In this document: positions 17,544 to 27,170 of the stretch, piece after piece
How positions within the stretch are numbered: the stretch's first letter is position 1
How the letters are laid out: each line of letters starts with the position of its first letter
Assembly (NCBI GenBank): GCA_001971685.1
Contig: CP019326.1
Location: forward strand, 1,302,001 to 1,366,000
Origin: Halomonas sp. 1513
GTDB lineage: Bacteria; Pseudomonadota; Gammaproteobacteria; Pseudomonadales; Halomonadaceae
DNA: 64,000 nucleotides
Direction of reading: 5' to 3'
Position numbers and translations under genes: made by a program
The notes under the pieces: model-generated
What the model saw: the letters and a program-made list of their open reading frames with translations, nothing else
Told to the model about the DNA's origin: nothing
Databases searched by the model: none

Positions 17544-18647
17544 TCAGCTGCTGGCGATCAGCGCGGCCTGCTTGTCGCGCTGCTCGGCCAGCGCCCAGCG
17601 CACGTGCTCGCGGACCAGGTCTGAAGGGTAGGCGAGCCGCGCGCGCAGCGCGGCGCGCACCGCCTCGCTGGGCGGGGCGTTGCCCAGGCCCACCGCCAGG
17701 TTGCGTAGCCAGCGCGGGTAGCCGATGCGGCGGATCGCGCTGCCCTCGGTCCTGCTCAGGAACTCCTCTTCGCTCCAGCCGAACAGTTGCACCAGCGAGG
17801 CGCGGTCGAGGTCGTGGCGCGGCGCGAAGTCGGCCTCGGGGCTGAGCCGCGTAAAGCGCGTGAAGGGGCATACCAGTTGGCAGTCGTCGCAGCCGTAGAC
17901 TCGGTTGCCCATGGCGCGGCGATACTGCTCGGGGATCGCGCCGTGCAGCTCGATGGTCAGGTAGGAGATGCAGCGCCGCGAGTCGACCACTTTGTCGTCG
18001 ACGATGGCGCCGGTGGGGCAGGCCACCTGGCAGGCGTCGCACTTGCCGCAGTGCTCGCTGGTGAAGGGTTCGTCCACTGGCAGCGGCAGGTCGGTATAGA
18101 GTTCGCCGAGGAAGAACAGCGAGCCGGCCTGGGGGTTGAGCAGCATCGAGTTCTTGCCGAACCAGCCGAGCCCCGCCTTCTGCGCCAGGGCACGCTCCAT
18201 CACCGGCGCCGAGTCGACGAATGCGCGGTAGCCGAAGGCACCGACGCGCTGCTCGATCTGCTCGGCGAGCTGCGCCAGGCGCTTGCGGATCAGCTTATGG
18301 TAGTCGCGGCCCAGGGCGTAGCGCGAGACATAGGCGATCTGCGGTTGTCCCAACGTCTTGGTGGTCTCCACCTCCGGCGGCAGATAGTCCATGCGTACGC
18401 TGATCACCCGCAGGGTGCCGGGCACCAGCTCGGCGGGGCGGGTGCGCTTGGTGCCGTGCTTGGCCATGAAGCCCATCTCGCCGTGGTGGCCTTCCGCCAA
18501 CCAGCGCTCGAGATAGCGTTCGTGGTTTTCCAGATCGGTATCGGTGATGCCGACCTGCTGAAAGCCCAGCTCACGGCCCCAGGTCTTGATCTTAGCGGCC
18601 AGCGCATGCAGCTCGCTGGCGGTGAGCGCGGTAGATGTCTCGGACAT
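17544..18647 (-). CDS. queG: epoxyqueuosine reductase
   Basis: The last step of queuosine tRNA modification, a cobalamin- and iron-sulfur-dependent reductase of 367 residues. Two 4Fe-4S sites are visible: CGKCDACQVACP and the second set with GCDDCQLVCP. HEAT-like C-terminal residues follow. The ATG at 18647 is chosen because MSETSTALTASELHALAAKIKTWG aligns with E. coli QueG; the ribosome site is poor. It is divergent from nnr across 88 bases, and convergent with orn over 25 bases. Confidence 0.95.
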   Translation of the reverse strand: MSETSTALTASELHALAAKIKTWGRELGFQQVGITDTDLENHERYLERWLAEGHHGEMGFMAKHGTKRTRPAELVPGTLRVISVRMDYLPPEVETTKTLGQPQIAYVSRYALGRDYHKLIRKRLAQLAEQIEQRVGAFGYRAFVDSAPVMERALAQKAGLGWFGKNSMLLNPQAGSLFFLGELYTDLPLPVDEPFTSEHCGKCDACQVACPTGAIVDDKVVDSRRCISYLTIELHGAIPEQYRRAMGNRVYGCDDCQLVCPFTRFTRLSPEADFAPRHDLDRASLVQLFGWSEEEFLSRTEGSAIRRIGYPRWLRNLAVGLGNAPPSEAVRAALRARLAYPSDLVREHVRWALAEQRDKQAALIASS

Positions 18648-18735
18648 GATGGAAAGACGATGAAGGCTGAGTGGATGGGCGCAAGGGCGCATCACCTTAT
18701 ACTAGTATCAACAACACGTCATTGAGGAGCAGTCC

Positions 18736-20259
18736 ATGCAGCAGGCCCTGCGCCCCCTGTTCCGCGCCGAGCAGGTGCGCGAACTAGACCGCCGCACCAT
18801 CGCAGCGGGCATCGACGGCTTTAGCCTGATGCAGCAGGCCGCCAGCGCCGCCTTCGACGCCCTGCGCCAGCGCTGGCCGCAGGCGCGCCGGTTGAGCGTG
18901 CTGTGCGGCGCCGGCAATAACGCCGGCGACGGCTACGTGCTGGCGGCGCTGGCAGTGTGCGACGGTTTCGACGTGCAGCTGATCGCCCTGCGCGATCCCG
19001 AAAGCCTCGACGGCGACGCTGGCCGCGCCGTGGCCATGGCCCGCCGCGTCGGCCTTAAGCCGCAAGCCTGGTCTGCCGATATGCGCATTACCGGCGAGGT
19101 GGTGGTGGATGCGCTGCTGGGCACAGGCCTCAGCGGTGAGGTGCGTGAGCCCTTCGCCGCGGCCATCGCGGCCATCAACGCCAGCGAGCGGCCGGTGCTG
19201 GCCGTGGATATCCCCTCGGGGCTCTCGGCCGACAGCGGCGCGATGCTCGGCTGCGCGGTGGAGGCGACCCTGACCACCACCTTCATCGCCGACAAGCTGG
19301 GCCTGCATACCGGCGCCGCGGTGGCCCACGTCGGCGAGCATCGCCTGCTGACGCTGGGGGTGGACGCAGCGCGGCACGGCGACCTTGCCGCTGCGGCCTG
19401 GCTGCTGGATGACGCACCGGATCCGCTGCTGGCGCCAAGGCGCCGCGATAGCCACAAGGGCGATCACGGCCACCTGCTGGTGCTCGGCGGGGCGCCGGGG
19501 TTCGGCGGTGCGGCGCTGCTGGCCAGCGAGGCGGCGGCGCGGCTGGGGGCCGGCCGGGTCAGCCTGGCCACCGCGCCGGAGCATGTCACGGCGAGCCTCG
19601 TTCGCTGCCCCGAAGTGATGGTGCACGGCCTGCGCGGCCCCGCCGACCTGGCATCGCTGCTCGACGGCGCCGATGCGATAGCGGTGGGGCCGGGGCTCGG
19701 GCAGGGTGCCTGGGGGCAGGGCATGTGGCAGGCGGCGCTGGCGGCGGGCAAGCCGCTGGTGGTCGACGCCGATGCCCTCAACCTGCTGGCCGGGATGGCA
19801 TCGCCACCCCGGCGGGATGACTGGATACTCACGCCGCACCCCGGCGAGGCGGCGGGGTTGCTAGGCTGCTCGAGTCGCGAGGTACAGCACGACCGGCCTG
19901 GCGCAGTGGCCGCACTGGCCAGGCGCTACGGCGGCCAGTGGCTGCTCAAGGGTGCCGGCACTCTGGTCGGCAATGAGGCGGACCTGGCGGTGTGCCCGTT
20001 CGGCAATCCCGGCATGGCCAGCGGCGGCATGGGCGATGCGCTGAGCGGGATACTTGGCGCCCTGGTCGCGCAGTTCGGACGCGCCGGCGGCGCTGGACTG
20101 GGTGAGCTTGCCCGCTGTGCGGCGGTGCTCCACGCCCGGGCCGCCGATCTGGCTGCGGCAGACGCCGGCGAGCGTGGTCTGCTGGCCGGCGATCTGGCAT
20201 CCTATGCGCGACGATTGGCTAACCCGCGGACGAGCGATGTACGTGATACTGCCCGATGA
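18736..20259 (+). CDS. nnr: bifunctional NAD(P)HX epimerase / dehydratase
   Basis: Repairs hydrated NADH and NADPH. It has 507 residues with two domains: a YjeF_N epimerase (about 1-210, GAGNNAGDGYVLA) and an ADP/ATP-dependent dehydratase of the ribokinase fold (about 225-500). Dehydratase marks include GGAPGFGGAALL, ILTPHPGE and GMASGGMGDALSG. The start ATG at 18736 follows GAGGAG. The 3' end overlaps tsaE by 23 bases, as in many gammaproteobacteria. Confidence 0.96.
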   Translation: MQQALRPLFRAEQVRELDRRTIAAGIDGFSLMQQAASAAFDALRQRWPQARRLSVLCGAGNNAGDGYVLAALAVCDGFDVQLIALRDPESLDGDAGRAVAMARRVGLKPQAWSADMRITGEVVVDALLGTGLSGEVREPFAAAIAAINASERPVLAVDIPSGLSADSGAMLGCAVEATLTTTFIADKLGLHTGAAVAHVGEHRLLTLGVDAARHGDLAAAAWLLDDAPDPLLAPRRRDSHKGDHGHLLVLGGAPGFGGAALLASEAAARLGAGRVSLATAPEHVTASLVRCPEVMVHGLRGPADLASLLDGADAIAVGPGLGQGAWGQGMWQAALAAGKPLVVDADALNLLAGMASPPRRDDWILTPHPGEAAGLLGCSSREVQHDRPGAVAALARRYGGQWLLKGAGTLVGNEADLAVCPFGNPGMASGGMGDALSGILGALVAQFGRAGGAGLGELARCAAVLHARAADLAAADAGERGLLAGDLASYARRLANPRTSDVRDTAR

Positions 20260-20719
20260 AGATGCTCAGGTCGCCTTCGGCGCGGCGCTGGGGCGTGCGC
20301 TGGCGGGGCGCGGCCGGGTACACCTGGAGGGTGAGCTGGGGGCGGGCAAGACCACCCTGACCCGAGGTATCCTGCGCGCCTACGGTTATCAGGGGGCGGT
20401 CAAGAGCCCCACCTACACCCTGGTCGAGCCCTATCGCCTCGGCGAGATGCAAGTGAATCATTTCGACCTCTACCGTCTCGGTGACCCGGAGGAGCTCGAA
20501 TTCATCGGTGCCCGCGACCTGCTCGATGACGACAGCCTGAGTCTGGTGGAGTGGCCGAGTCGCGGCGTTGGCTGGCTGCCCGCGCCGGATCTGGCGCTCG
20601 AGTTCAGGGTGCTGGACACCGGCCGCGGGGTGAGGCTCGAGGCGCATAGTGCCCATGGTGAGGCAGTGCTGGCGCGGCTTGAAAGTGCCCGCTGGCTGGC
20701 GGATAGTCCGCCTGAATGA
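20237..20719 (+). CDS. tsaE: tRNA threonylcarbamoyladenosine biosynthesis ATPase
   Basis: The P-loop ATPase partner of TsaB/TsaD in t6A37 synthesis, 160 residues. The Walker A is GELGAGKTTL near residue 33; SPTYTLVEPY and the FDLYRLGDPEE segment are family hallmarks. The start ATG at 20237 lies inside the end of nnr (23-base overlap), giving MYVILPDEDA; longer frames upstream are nnr shadow. The stop overlaps the amiB start by four bases (ATGA), so nnr-tsaE-amiB are coupled. Confidence 0.96.
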   Translation: MYVILPDEDAQVAFGAALGRALAGRGRVHLEGELGAGKTTLTRGILRAYGYQGAVKSPTYTLVEPYRLGEMQVNHFDLYRLGDPEELEFIGARDLLDDDSLSLVEWPSRGVGWLPAPDLALEFRVLDTGRGVRLEAHSAHGEAVLARLESARWLADSPPE

Positions 20720-22275
20720 AAGTGAACAGCGTTTTCCAGGATCCAAGCCGAGACCCGTCGATGAGTCCGAGTGACATCCGCACGACCCCGTGGCCAGGGA
20801 ACCAGGCCGCCGCTGCTTCGCCCCGTGTGGCAGGGGCGAGGGTGGCGTTGATGCTGCTGTTCGCGGTGTGCCTCGCCCTGCTGCTGGCACCGACCAGCCA
20901 GGCCGCCGACATCGACAATGTTCGGCTATGGGCGGCCCCGGACCACTCGCGCCTGGTGTTCGACCTGTCCGATCCCGCCGAGGCGTCGGTGTTCACCCTC
21001 GATAATCCCGACCGGCTGGTGATCGATCTCGATAATAGCCGTATGCAGGCGGATACCTCGCGTCTCGATCTCGAGGGCAGCGCGATCAGCTCGCTGCGCA
21101 CCGGGGTTCGCGACGGCAGTGGGTTGCGGGTGGTGCTCGACCTGGAAAGGCAGGTCGAACCGCGCCACTTCACGCTGCCGCCCAATGACCAGTACGGCCA
21201 TCGCCTGGTGGTCGACCTCGAGTATCCCGGCGAGAGTGCGGTGGAGAACCCCATCGACCCCATCGAGGCGATGATCCGTGAGCAGGAGATCGCCGCCGGG
21301 CGCGCCAGCCTGGATAGCAGCGGGGCGCCGGAGGTGGAGGCCGAGGCCGCCGCTGCCCTGCAGCAGGCGCAGCCGCACCCGCGTCGCGACATCATCATCG
21401 CCATCGACCCCGGTCATGGCGGCGAAGACCCCGGCGCCATCGGCCCGGGCGGCACGCGCGAGAAAGACGTGGTGATGGATATCAGCCGACGGCTGCAGTC
21501 GCTGGTCGACGGCACCGAGGGCTTCCGCGCGGTGATGATCCGCGATGGCGACTACTATGTCGGCCTGCGCCAGCGCACCCAGATCGCCCGTGAGCAGAAG
21601 GCCGACTTCTTCGTCTCGATTCACGCCGATGCCTTTACCAGCGCGCGGCCCCAGGGCAGTTCGGTATATGCGCTGTCGCAGCGCGGCGCCACCTCCGAGA
21701 CCGCCCAATGGCTGGCCGAGAGCGAGAACCGTGCCGACCTGATCGGCGGCGTCGACGGCAACCTCTCGCTGCGCGACAAGGACGAAGTGCTGCGCGGCGT
21801 GCTGCTCGACCTGACCATGACCGCCACGCTCAACGACTCGCTGTCGATCGGTGGCCAGGTGCTCGATCAGCTGGGGCAGGTCAATCGCCTGCACAAGTCG
21901 CGGGTCGAGCAGGCCGGCTTTCGGGTGCTGACGTCGCCTGACATCCCCTCGTTGCTGATCGAAACCGGCTTCATCTCCAACCCTGACGAAGAGCGCCGGC
22001 TCAACGATCCCGGCCATCAGCGCAAGCTCGCCGAGGCGATCATGGGCGGCCTCAAGGAGCACTTCCAGCGCAACCCGCCGCCGGCCAGCCTGCTGGCCTG
22101 GCAGCGCGACCAGGGCCGCGGCGGCGGCAGCAACGAGTACCGCATTCAGCCCGGCGATACGCTCTCGGAGATCGCCTCGCGCCATCAGGTGTCGCTGAGC
22201 CAGCTCAAGCAGGCCAACAACATCAACGGCGACGTGATCCGGGTCGGGCAGGTACTGCAGATCCCGCGCTCCTGA
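20716..22275 (+). CDS. amiB: N-acetylmuramoyl-L-alanine amidase
   Basis: A periplasmic septum-splitting amidase of 519 residues. An N-terminal hydrophobic export segment ([16 protein letters not shown], about 38-53) is followed by an AMIN domain (about 60-170), an Amidase_3 zinc domain with [19 protein letters not shown] and IETGFISN (about 225-445), and one C-terminal LysM ([16 protein letters not shown], about 475-518). The ATG at 20716 overlaps the tsaE stop; an internal ATG at 20761 would also give an export signal but lacks a ribosome site. AmiC is the alternative name; the LysM and the position next to mutL favour AmiB. Confidence 0.93.
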   Translation: MKVNSVFQDPSRDPSMSPSDIRTTPWPGNQAAAASPRVAGARVALMLLFAVCLALLLAPTSQAADIDNVRLWAAPDHSRLVFDLSDPAEASVFTLDNPDRLVIDLDNSRMQADTSRLDLEGSAISSLRTGVRDGSGLRVVLDLERQVEPRHFTLPPNDQYGHRLVVDLEYPGESAVENPIDPIEAMIREQEIAAGRASLDSSGAPEVEAEAAAALQQAQPHPRRDIIIAIDPGHGGEDPGAIGPGGTREKDVVMDISRRLQSLVDGTEGFRAVMIRDGDYYVGLRQRTQIAREQKADFFVSIHADAFTSARPQGSSVYALSQRGATSETAQWLAESENRADLIGGVDGNLSLRDKDEVLRGVLLDLTMTATLNDSLSIGGQVLDQLGQVNRLHKSRVEQAGFRVLTSPDIPSLLIETGFISNPDEERRLNDPGHQRKLAEAIMGGLKEHFQRNPPPASLLAWQRDQGRGGGSNEYRIQPGDTLSEIASRHQVSLSQLKQANNINGDVIRVGQVLQIPRS

Positions 22276-22292
22276 ACCGCTTGCGAGGTGAC

Positions 22293-24227
22293 ATGACAGA
22301 GCCGCGCCGTATTCACATACTCAATCCGCGCCTGGCCAACCAGATCGCTGCCGGAGAAGTGGTCGAGCGTCCCGCCTCGGTGGTCAAGGAGCTGATCGAG
22401 AACGCCATCGACGCCGGCAGCGGCCGTATCGAGGTCGAGCTCGAGAGCGGTGGCACCAAGCTGATCCGCGTGCGCGACGACGGCAGTGGCATCGCCGAGC
22501 ACGACCTGCCGCTGGCGCTGTCGCGCCACGCCACCAGCAAGATCGACAGTCTCGAGGATCTCGAGGGGGTGGCCAGCCTCGGTTTTCGCGGTGAAGCGCT
22601 GGCCTCGATCAGCTCGGTATCGCGGCTGGAGTTGACCTCCAATGCGGAACAGGACCCCCAGGCCGGCTGGCGCGTGGTCGCCGAAGGTCGCGAGATGCAG
22701 CCGCGGGTGACCCCGGCGCCGCACCCCCGCGGCACCAGCGTCGGGGTTCGTGACCTGTTCTTCAATACCCCGGCGCGACGCAAGTTTCTGCGCACCGAGA
22801 AGACCGAGTTCGGCCACGTCGAGGAGGCCTTCCGGCGCCTGGCGCTGTCGCGCTACGACATCGGCTGGACCCTGCGCCACAACCACAAGACCGTGCACCA
22901 GCTGCGCCCAGTGGGCGACGCCGCAGCGCGGGAGCGACGCATCGCCGCGCTGCTCGGCAGCAAATTCATCGACAACGCCCTGCACCTCGACCTCGAGAGC
23001 GGCGGCCTGCGGCTGTGGGGCTGGGTAGGGTTGCCGACCCATGCCCGCGCCCAGGCCGACCAGCAGTACTTCTTCGTCAACGGTCGGGTGGTGCGCGACC
23101 GGCTGGTGGCCCACGCCATTCGCCAGGCCTACCGCGACGTGCTGTTCCACGGCCGCCACCCGGTGTTCGTGCTGTATCTCGAGCTCGATCCCAGCGTGGT
23201 CGACGTCAACGTGCACCCCACCAAGCACGAAGTGCGCTTCCGCGACGGCCGCCTGGTCCACGACTTCCTGTTCTCCAGCCTGCACCGCGCGCTGGGCGAA
23301 GCGCGGCCCAACGACAGCGGCGATGGTGCTGAAGAGCCGCAGCAGCAGGCGGCAACCGAGAGCAGCGCAGCGGCCTGGCAGCAGCAGCCCATGGCGCTGC
23401 GCCAGGGCGTTGCCGAGTCGCGGCCCGGTGCCGACCGCGTGCGCCAGTTCATGGCCGGCTATCGGGCGCTGCATCCCGAGCACGAGGAGAGCCTGCTGAC
23501 CCCCCAGCCGGCGCCGCCGGGCGGGGGCGCCGCGCAGACCGCACTGGCCGAGCGGCGCGAGACGCCGGTTGCAGGGACAAGTGAACTGCCTGGGGCGCGG
23601 ATGACATCCGCACCCTCGCTGGGCGAGGACGACCCCACCCAGGCGCCGCCGCTGGGCTACGCCATCGCCCAGTTGCACGGCGTGTATATCCTCTCCCAGT
23701 CGCAGCGCGGCCTGGTGATGGTCGACATGCATGCCGCCCACGAGCGCATCGTCTACGAGCGTATGAAGACCCAGGTCCACGGCGGGGCGCTCGACGCCCA
23801 GCCGCTGCTGGTGCCGGTTTCGCTGGCGGCGAGCCCCGCCGAGGTGGCCACCGCCGAGGCCGAGCGCGAGGCCTTCACCCGGCTCGGCGTCGAGCTCGAC
23901 GTGGCGGGGCCCGAGACGCTGCTGGTGCGCCAGGTGCCGGCGCTGCTGGGTGACGCCGACGTCGAGCCGCTGGTGCGCGACATGCTCGCCGACCTGGAGC
24001 GCTACGGCCGCTCGGACCGCCTCGAAGCGCGCATCAACGAGCTGCTCTCGACCATGGCCTGCCACGGCAGCGTGCGCGCCAACCGCAAGCTCAGCGTGGC
24101 CGAGATGAACGCCCTGTTGCGCGACATGGAACGCACCGAGCGCAGCGGCCAGTGCAACCACGGCCGCCCGACCTGGACCGAGATGAGCATGCACGATCTC
24201 GACAAGCTGTTCCTGCGCGGTCAATAA
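22293..24227 (+). CDS. mutL: DNA mismatch repair protein MutL
   Basis: The mismatch-repair mediator between MutS and MutH/UvrD, 644 residues. The GHKL ATPase domain shows [28 protein letters not shown] and the [13 protein letters not shown] lid. A low-complexity linker spans about 340-445. The C-terminal dimerisation domain includes MHAAHERI and ends in HGRPTW. No endonuclease DQHA-E motif is seen, so it resembles the MutH-dependent type. GAGGTG just before the ATG at 22293 decides the start over a TTG at 22281. Confidence 0.96.
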   Translation: MTEPRRIHILNPRLANQIAAGEVVERPASVVKELIENAIDAGSGRIEVELESGGTKLIRVRDDGSGIAEHDLPLALSRHATSKIDSLEDLEGVASLGFRGEALASISSVSRLELTSNAEQDPQAGWRVVAEGREMQPRVTPAPHPRGTSVGVRDLFFNTPARRKFLRTEKTEFGHVEEAFRRLALSRYDIGWTLRHNHKTVHQLRPVGDAAARERRIAALLGSKFIDNALHLDLESGGLRLWGWVGLPTHARAQADQQYFFVNGRVVRDRLVAHAIRQAYRDVLFHGRHPVFVLYLELDPSVVDVNVHPTKHEVRFRDGRLVHDFLFSSLHRALGEARPNDSGDGAEEPQQQAATESSAAAWQQQPMALRQGVAESRPGADRVRQFMAGYRALHPEHEESLLTPQPAPPGGGAAQTALAERRETPVAGTSELPGARMTSAPSLGEDDPTQAPPLGYAIAQLHGVYILSQSQRGLVMVDMHAAHERIVYERMKTQVHGGALDAQPLLVPVSLAASPAEVATAEAEREAFTRLGVELDVAGPETLLVRQVPALLGDADVEPLVRDMLADLERYGRSDRLEARINELLSTMACHGSVRANRKLSVAEMNALLRDMERTERSGQCNHGRPTWTEMSMHDLDKLFLRGQ

Positions 24228-24253
24228 CCACTTTAATGCTGGCTACCAGCCTT

Positions 24254-24350
24254 GCGAGGAGCCCTGGGGGCAGGGTGTAGCGAGGGTCTTTTTCCAGGGA
24301 AGGAAAAAGTAGCGCCCAGGGACGGGTTTACAGCGCCCTCGCGCAAGCCT
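24254..24350 (-). repeat. dispersed intergenic repeat, copy B (inverted relative to copy A)
   Basis: On the minus strand this matches 13943-14038 with about 75-80% identity by eye. The central stem is CTTTTTCC with GGAAAAAG (24288-24295 with 24302-24309 on the plus strand). Compared with copy A, one C-G pair is replaced by T-A on both arms, so the stem is kept by paired change. It fills most of the mutL-miaA gap. Confidence 0.8.
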
Positions 24351-24401
24351 ACCCCCAGGTCAGCTCCTCTACGCCAAGCCGAGAGAAAGACCGACAAGCC
24401 C

Positions 24402-25340
24402 ATGCCCGATACGCGCCCCCCCGCCATCCTCCTGGTGGGCCCCACCGCCGCCGGCAAGACCGATCTGGCCATCGCCCTCCACGAGCGCCTCGGCTGCGAG
24501 CTCATCAGCGTCGACTCGGCGATGGTCTACCGCGGCATGGACATCGGCACCGCCAAGCCCTCCGCCGAGGAGCTGGCTCGCGCCCCGCATCGCCTGATCG
24601 ATATCCGCGACCCGGCCGAGCCCTATTCGGCAGCGGAGTTTCGCGACGATGCCCTTCGCGAGATGCGACAAATTAGCGCAGCCGGCGCCATGCCGCTGCT
24701 GGTCGGCGGCACCATGATGTACTACAAGCGGCTGCTGGCCGGGGTCGCCGAGCTACCCGCCGCGGACCCCGAGGTGCGCGCCGCGCTGGCGCGGCAGGCC
24801 GATGAGCAGGGGCTCGGCGCGCTGCACGACGAGCTGGCGCGGGTCGACCCGGCCGCGGCACGGCGCATTCATCGCAACGATCCCCAGCGGCTGATGCGCG
24901 CGCTCGAGGTGTTTCGTCTCAGCGGGCGCACACTCACCGAGCACTGGCAGTCGCAGCCCACGGAAACCTTCCCCTGGCGTACGCTGTCGATAGGACTGGC
25001 ACCGTTCGAGCGCGATGTGCTGCATCAGCGGATCGAGGCGCGTTTCGACGCCATGCTGGCCGCCGGTTTTGTCGATGAAGTAGACCTGTTGCGCCAGCGG
25101 GGCGACCTGCACCCGGGGCTGCCGTCGATCAAGAGCGTCGGCTACCGGCAGGCCTGGGAAGCGCTGGAGGCGGGACATGATGATGACTGGCTGCGTCACA
25201 AGGGCGTGGTCGCCACGCGCCAGTTGGCCAAGCGCCAGCTGACCTGGATGCGCAGCTGGGAGGGGCTCGAGTGGGTCGATAGCCTGGCCCCGGATTGTCT
25301 GGATCGTGTCCTGAAACTCGTGCGCCGCCTAGGCAGTTAG
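24402..25340 (+). CDS. miaA: tRNA dimethylallyltransferase
   Basis: Adds the dimethylallyl group to A37 of tRNAs reading UNN codons. It is 312 residues with P-loop [11 protein letters not shown] at the N-terminus, the [16 protein letters not shown] motif, and the conserved GGTMMYYK and SIKSVGYRQ segments. The frame is open upstream through the repeat element; [14 protein letters not shown] at 24402 is the family start. It leads the miaA-hfq-hflX-hflK-hflC set. Confidence 0.96.
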   Translation: MPDTRPPAILLVGPTAAGKTDLAIALHERLGCELISVDSAMVYRGMDIGTAKPSAEELARAPHRLIDIRDPAEPYSAAEFRDDALREMRQISAAGAMPLLVGGTMMYYKRLLAGVAELPAADPEVRAALARQADEQGLGALHDELARVDPAAARRIHRNDPQRLMRALEVFRLSGRTLTEHWQSQPTETFPWRTLSIGLAPFERDVLHQRIEARFDAMLAAGFVDEVDLLRQRGDLHPGLPSIKSVGYRQAWEALEAGHDDDWLRHKGVVATRQLAKRQLTWMRSWEGLEWVDSLAPDCLDRVLKLVRRLGS

Positions 25341-25462
25341 CGTAAGATACGTGTTTCGATTGGCTGCCTTCTTGGCACCGTTGATGAACCATGCGCCGGC
25401 CGTGTCACCGCCGGTGTCATAGAAAAACGACATCACTCAAAGAGACAGTTAGGGAGAGCAAA

Positions 25463-25708
25463 ATGTCCAAAGGGCAGTCCCTCCAAGACCCGTACCTGAA
25501 CATTCTGCGCAAGGAGCGCATTCCGGTATCGATTTTCTTGGTCAATGGCATCAAGCTGCAGGGCCAGATCGAATCTTTCGATCAGTTCGTGATTCTGCTG
25601 CGCAATACCGTTAGCCAGATGGTTTACAAGCACGCTATCTCGACGGTGGTACCGTCGCGTAACGTGCGTCTGCCGGCCCAGGATCCTGCGGCGGCACAAG
25701 AGAGTTGA
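25463..25708 (+). CDS. hfq: RNA-binding protein Hfq
   Basis: The hexameric Sm-like RNA chaperone for small RNA regulation, 81 residues. Sm1 and Sm2 cores are intact: [34 protein letters not shown] and the [12 protein letters not shown] end. The start ATG at 25463 follows AGGGAG. It is 122 bases after miaA and 14 bases before hflX. The acidic C-terminal tail is short, as in Pseudomonas. Confidence 0.98.
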   Translation: MSKGQSLQDPYLNILRKERIPVSIFLVNGIKLQGQIESFDQFVILLRNTVSQMVYKHAISTVVPSRNVRLPAQDPAAAQES

Positions 25709-25722
25709 TCGCGAGGTAGTGA

Positions 25723-27039
25723 TTGTTTTTTGAACGTCCCGACGCCGGTGAAACGGCGATACTCGTCCATATCGATTTCCAGGACGAACAGGAGCGCGAA
25801 GATTCCGGCGAGTTTCTGGAACTGGTGCGCTCCGCCGGCGCCGAACCGGCTACCCTGCTGACGGGTAGCCGGCATCGGCCCGATTCTCGAACCTTCATCG
25901 GCAGCGGCAAGCTCGACGAGCTGAAGGCGCTGATGCCGATTCATCAAGCCGAGCTGGTGATCTTCAACCACTCGCTGAGCCCCTCCCAGGAACGCAACCT
26001 GGAGCGGACGCTCAAGTGCCGGGTGCTCGACCGCACCGGCCTGATTCTGGATATCTTCGCCCAACGGGCGCGGACCCACGAGGGTAAGCTGCAGGTCGAA
26101 CTGGCCCAGCTCGAGTACATGTCGACGCGCCTGGTGCGCGGCTGGACTCACCTCGAGCGTCAGAAGGGCGGTATCGGCCTGCGCGGCCCGGGTGAAACCC
26201 AGCTCGAGACCGACCGCCGCCTGCTGCGCGGGCGCATCAAGTCGATTCACAAGCGCCTCGACAAGGTGCGCAGCCAGCGCGAGCAGAATCGTCGCGCCCG
26301 GGCACGCGCCGAGATTCCCAGCGTGTCGCTGGTGGGTTATACCAATGCCGGCAAGTCGACGCTGTTCAACGCCGTGACCGAGGCTTCGGTGTACGCCGCG
26401 GATCAGCTGTTCGCGACCCTCGACCCGACCCTGCGACGTCTCGAGGTACAAGACGTTGGTCCAGTGGTACTGGCCGATACGGTGGGGTTTATTCGTCACC
26501 TGCCGCACAAACTGGTCGAGGCGTTTCGTGCCACCTTGCAGGAGGCCGCCGAGGCCAGCCTGCTGGTCCACGTGATCGACGCCGCCGACCCCGACCGCGA
26601 TCTCAACGTCGAGCAGGTGCAGCGGGTCTTGCAGGAGATCGGTGCCGATGAGGTACCCTGCCTGCTGGTGATGAACAAGATCGATCTGCTCGACAGCGCG
26701 CCGCGCATCGAGCGCGACGGCGAGGGGCGTCCCGAGGCGGTGTGGCTGTCGGCGCAGCAGGGCCTGGGGCTCGAGCTGCTGGCCGAGGCGCTCTCCGAGT
26801 GCCTGGCCGACGACGTCATCGACATCGCCCTGACGCTGACGCCGGCGCAGGGTAAGCTGCGTGCCGGGCTGCATGAGCTCGGAGCAGTGCGTGACGAGCA
26901 GTTCGACGAGGGTGGCTGTAGCCAGCTCGAGGTGCGCCTGCCGCGCCGCGACTTCCTGCAGCTGATGGCGCGCCTGGGTGAGCGTGCCGACGATTACCTG
27001 CCCGTTGAAGAGCGCAGCCGTCCGGTCTGGGAGGCCTGA
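25723..27039 (+). CDS. hflX: ribosome-associated GTPase HflX
   Basis: A heat-inducible ribosome-splitting and rescue GTPase of 438 residues. The N-terminal HflX domain shows TFIGSGKLDEL and FNHSLSPSQERNLE; the glycine-rich GIGLRGPGETQLETDRR follows; then the G domain with GYTNAGKST, DTVGFI and NKID. The start is TTG at 25723, with GCGAGGT upstream; reading MFFERPDAGE it lines up with the E. coli start, and no in-frame ATG or GTG is better. The rare start may hold expression down relative to hfq. Confidence 0.95.
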   Translation: MFFERPDAGETAILVHIDFQDEQEREDSGEFLELVRSAGAEPATLLTGSRHRPDSRTFIGSGKLDELKALMPIHQAELVIFNHSLSPSQERNLERTLKCRVLDRTGLILDIFAQRARTHEGKLQVELAQLEYMSTRLVRGWTHLERQKGGIGLRGPGETQLETDRRLLRGRIKSIHKRLDKVRSQREQNRRARARAEIPSVSLVGYTNAGKSTLFNAVTEASVYAADQLFATLDPTLRRLEVQDVGPVVLADTVGFIRHLPHKLVEAFRATLQEAAEASLLVHVIDAADPDRDLNVEQVQRVLQEIGADEVPCLLVMNKIDLLDSAPRIERDGEGRPEAVWLSAQQGLGLELLAEALSECLADDVIDIALTLTPAQGKLRAGLHELGAVRDEQFDEGGCSQLEVRLPRRDFLQLMARLGERADDYLPVEERSRPVWEA

Positions 27040-27110
27040 CGGCTGACGCTTCGGCGGGCCAACGCGTCGCCGTGCCGACGCACGCGATAGCGCAACCGAT
27101 GCTGTTGCCG

Positions 27111-27135
27111 TACCGGACGGCGGTGATGTCCGGTA
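27111..27135 (+). other. hairpin in the hflX-hflK gap
   Basis: Perfect 8-bp arms TACCGGAC (27111-27118) and GTCCGGTA (27128-27135) around nine bases, within the 131-base gap. No T run follows. It may be a processing or stability element separating hflX from hflKC. Confidence 0.45.
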
Positions 27136-27170
27136 TCGCATGAGTGATCAACGCATAGTGGAGACGACGT

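Noticed and set aside
22185..24224. 679-codon minus-strand frame opposite mutL
   Set aside because: Shadow of mutL; mutL has all GHKL motifs and a good ribosome site.
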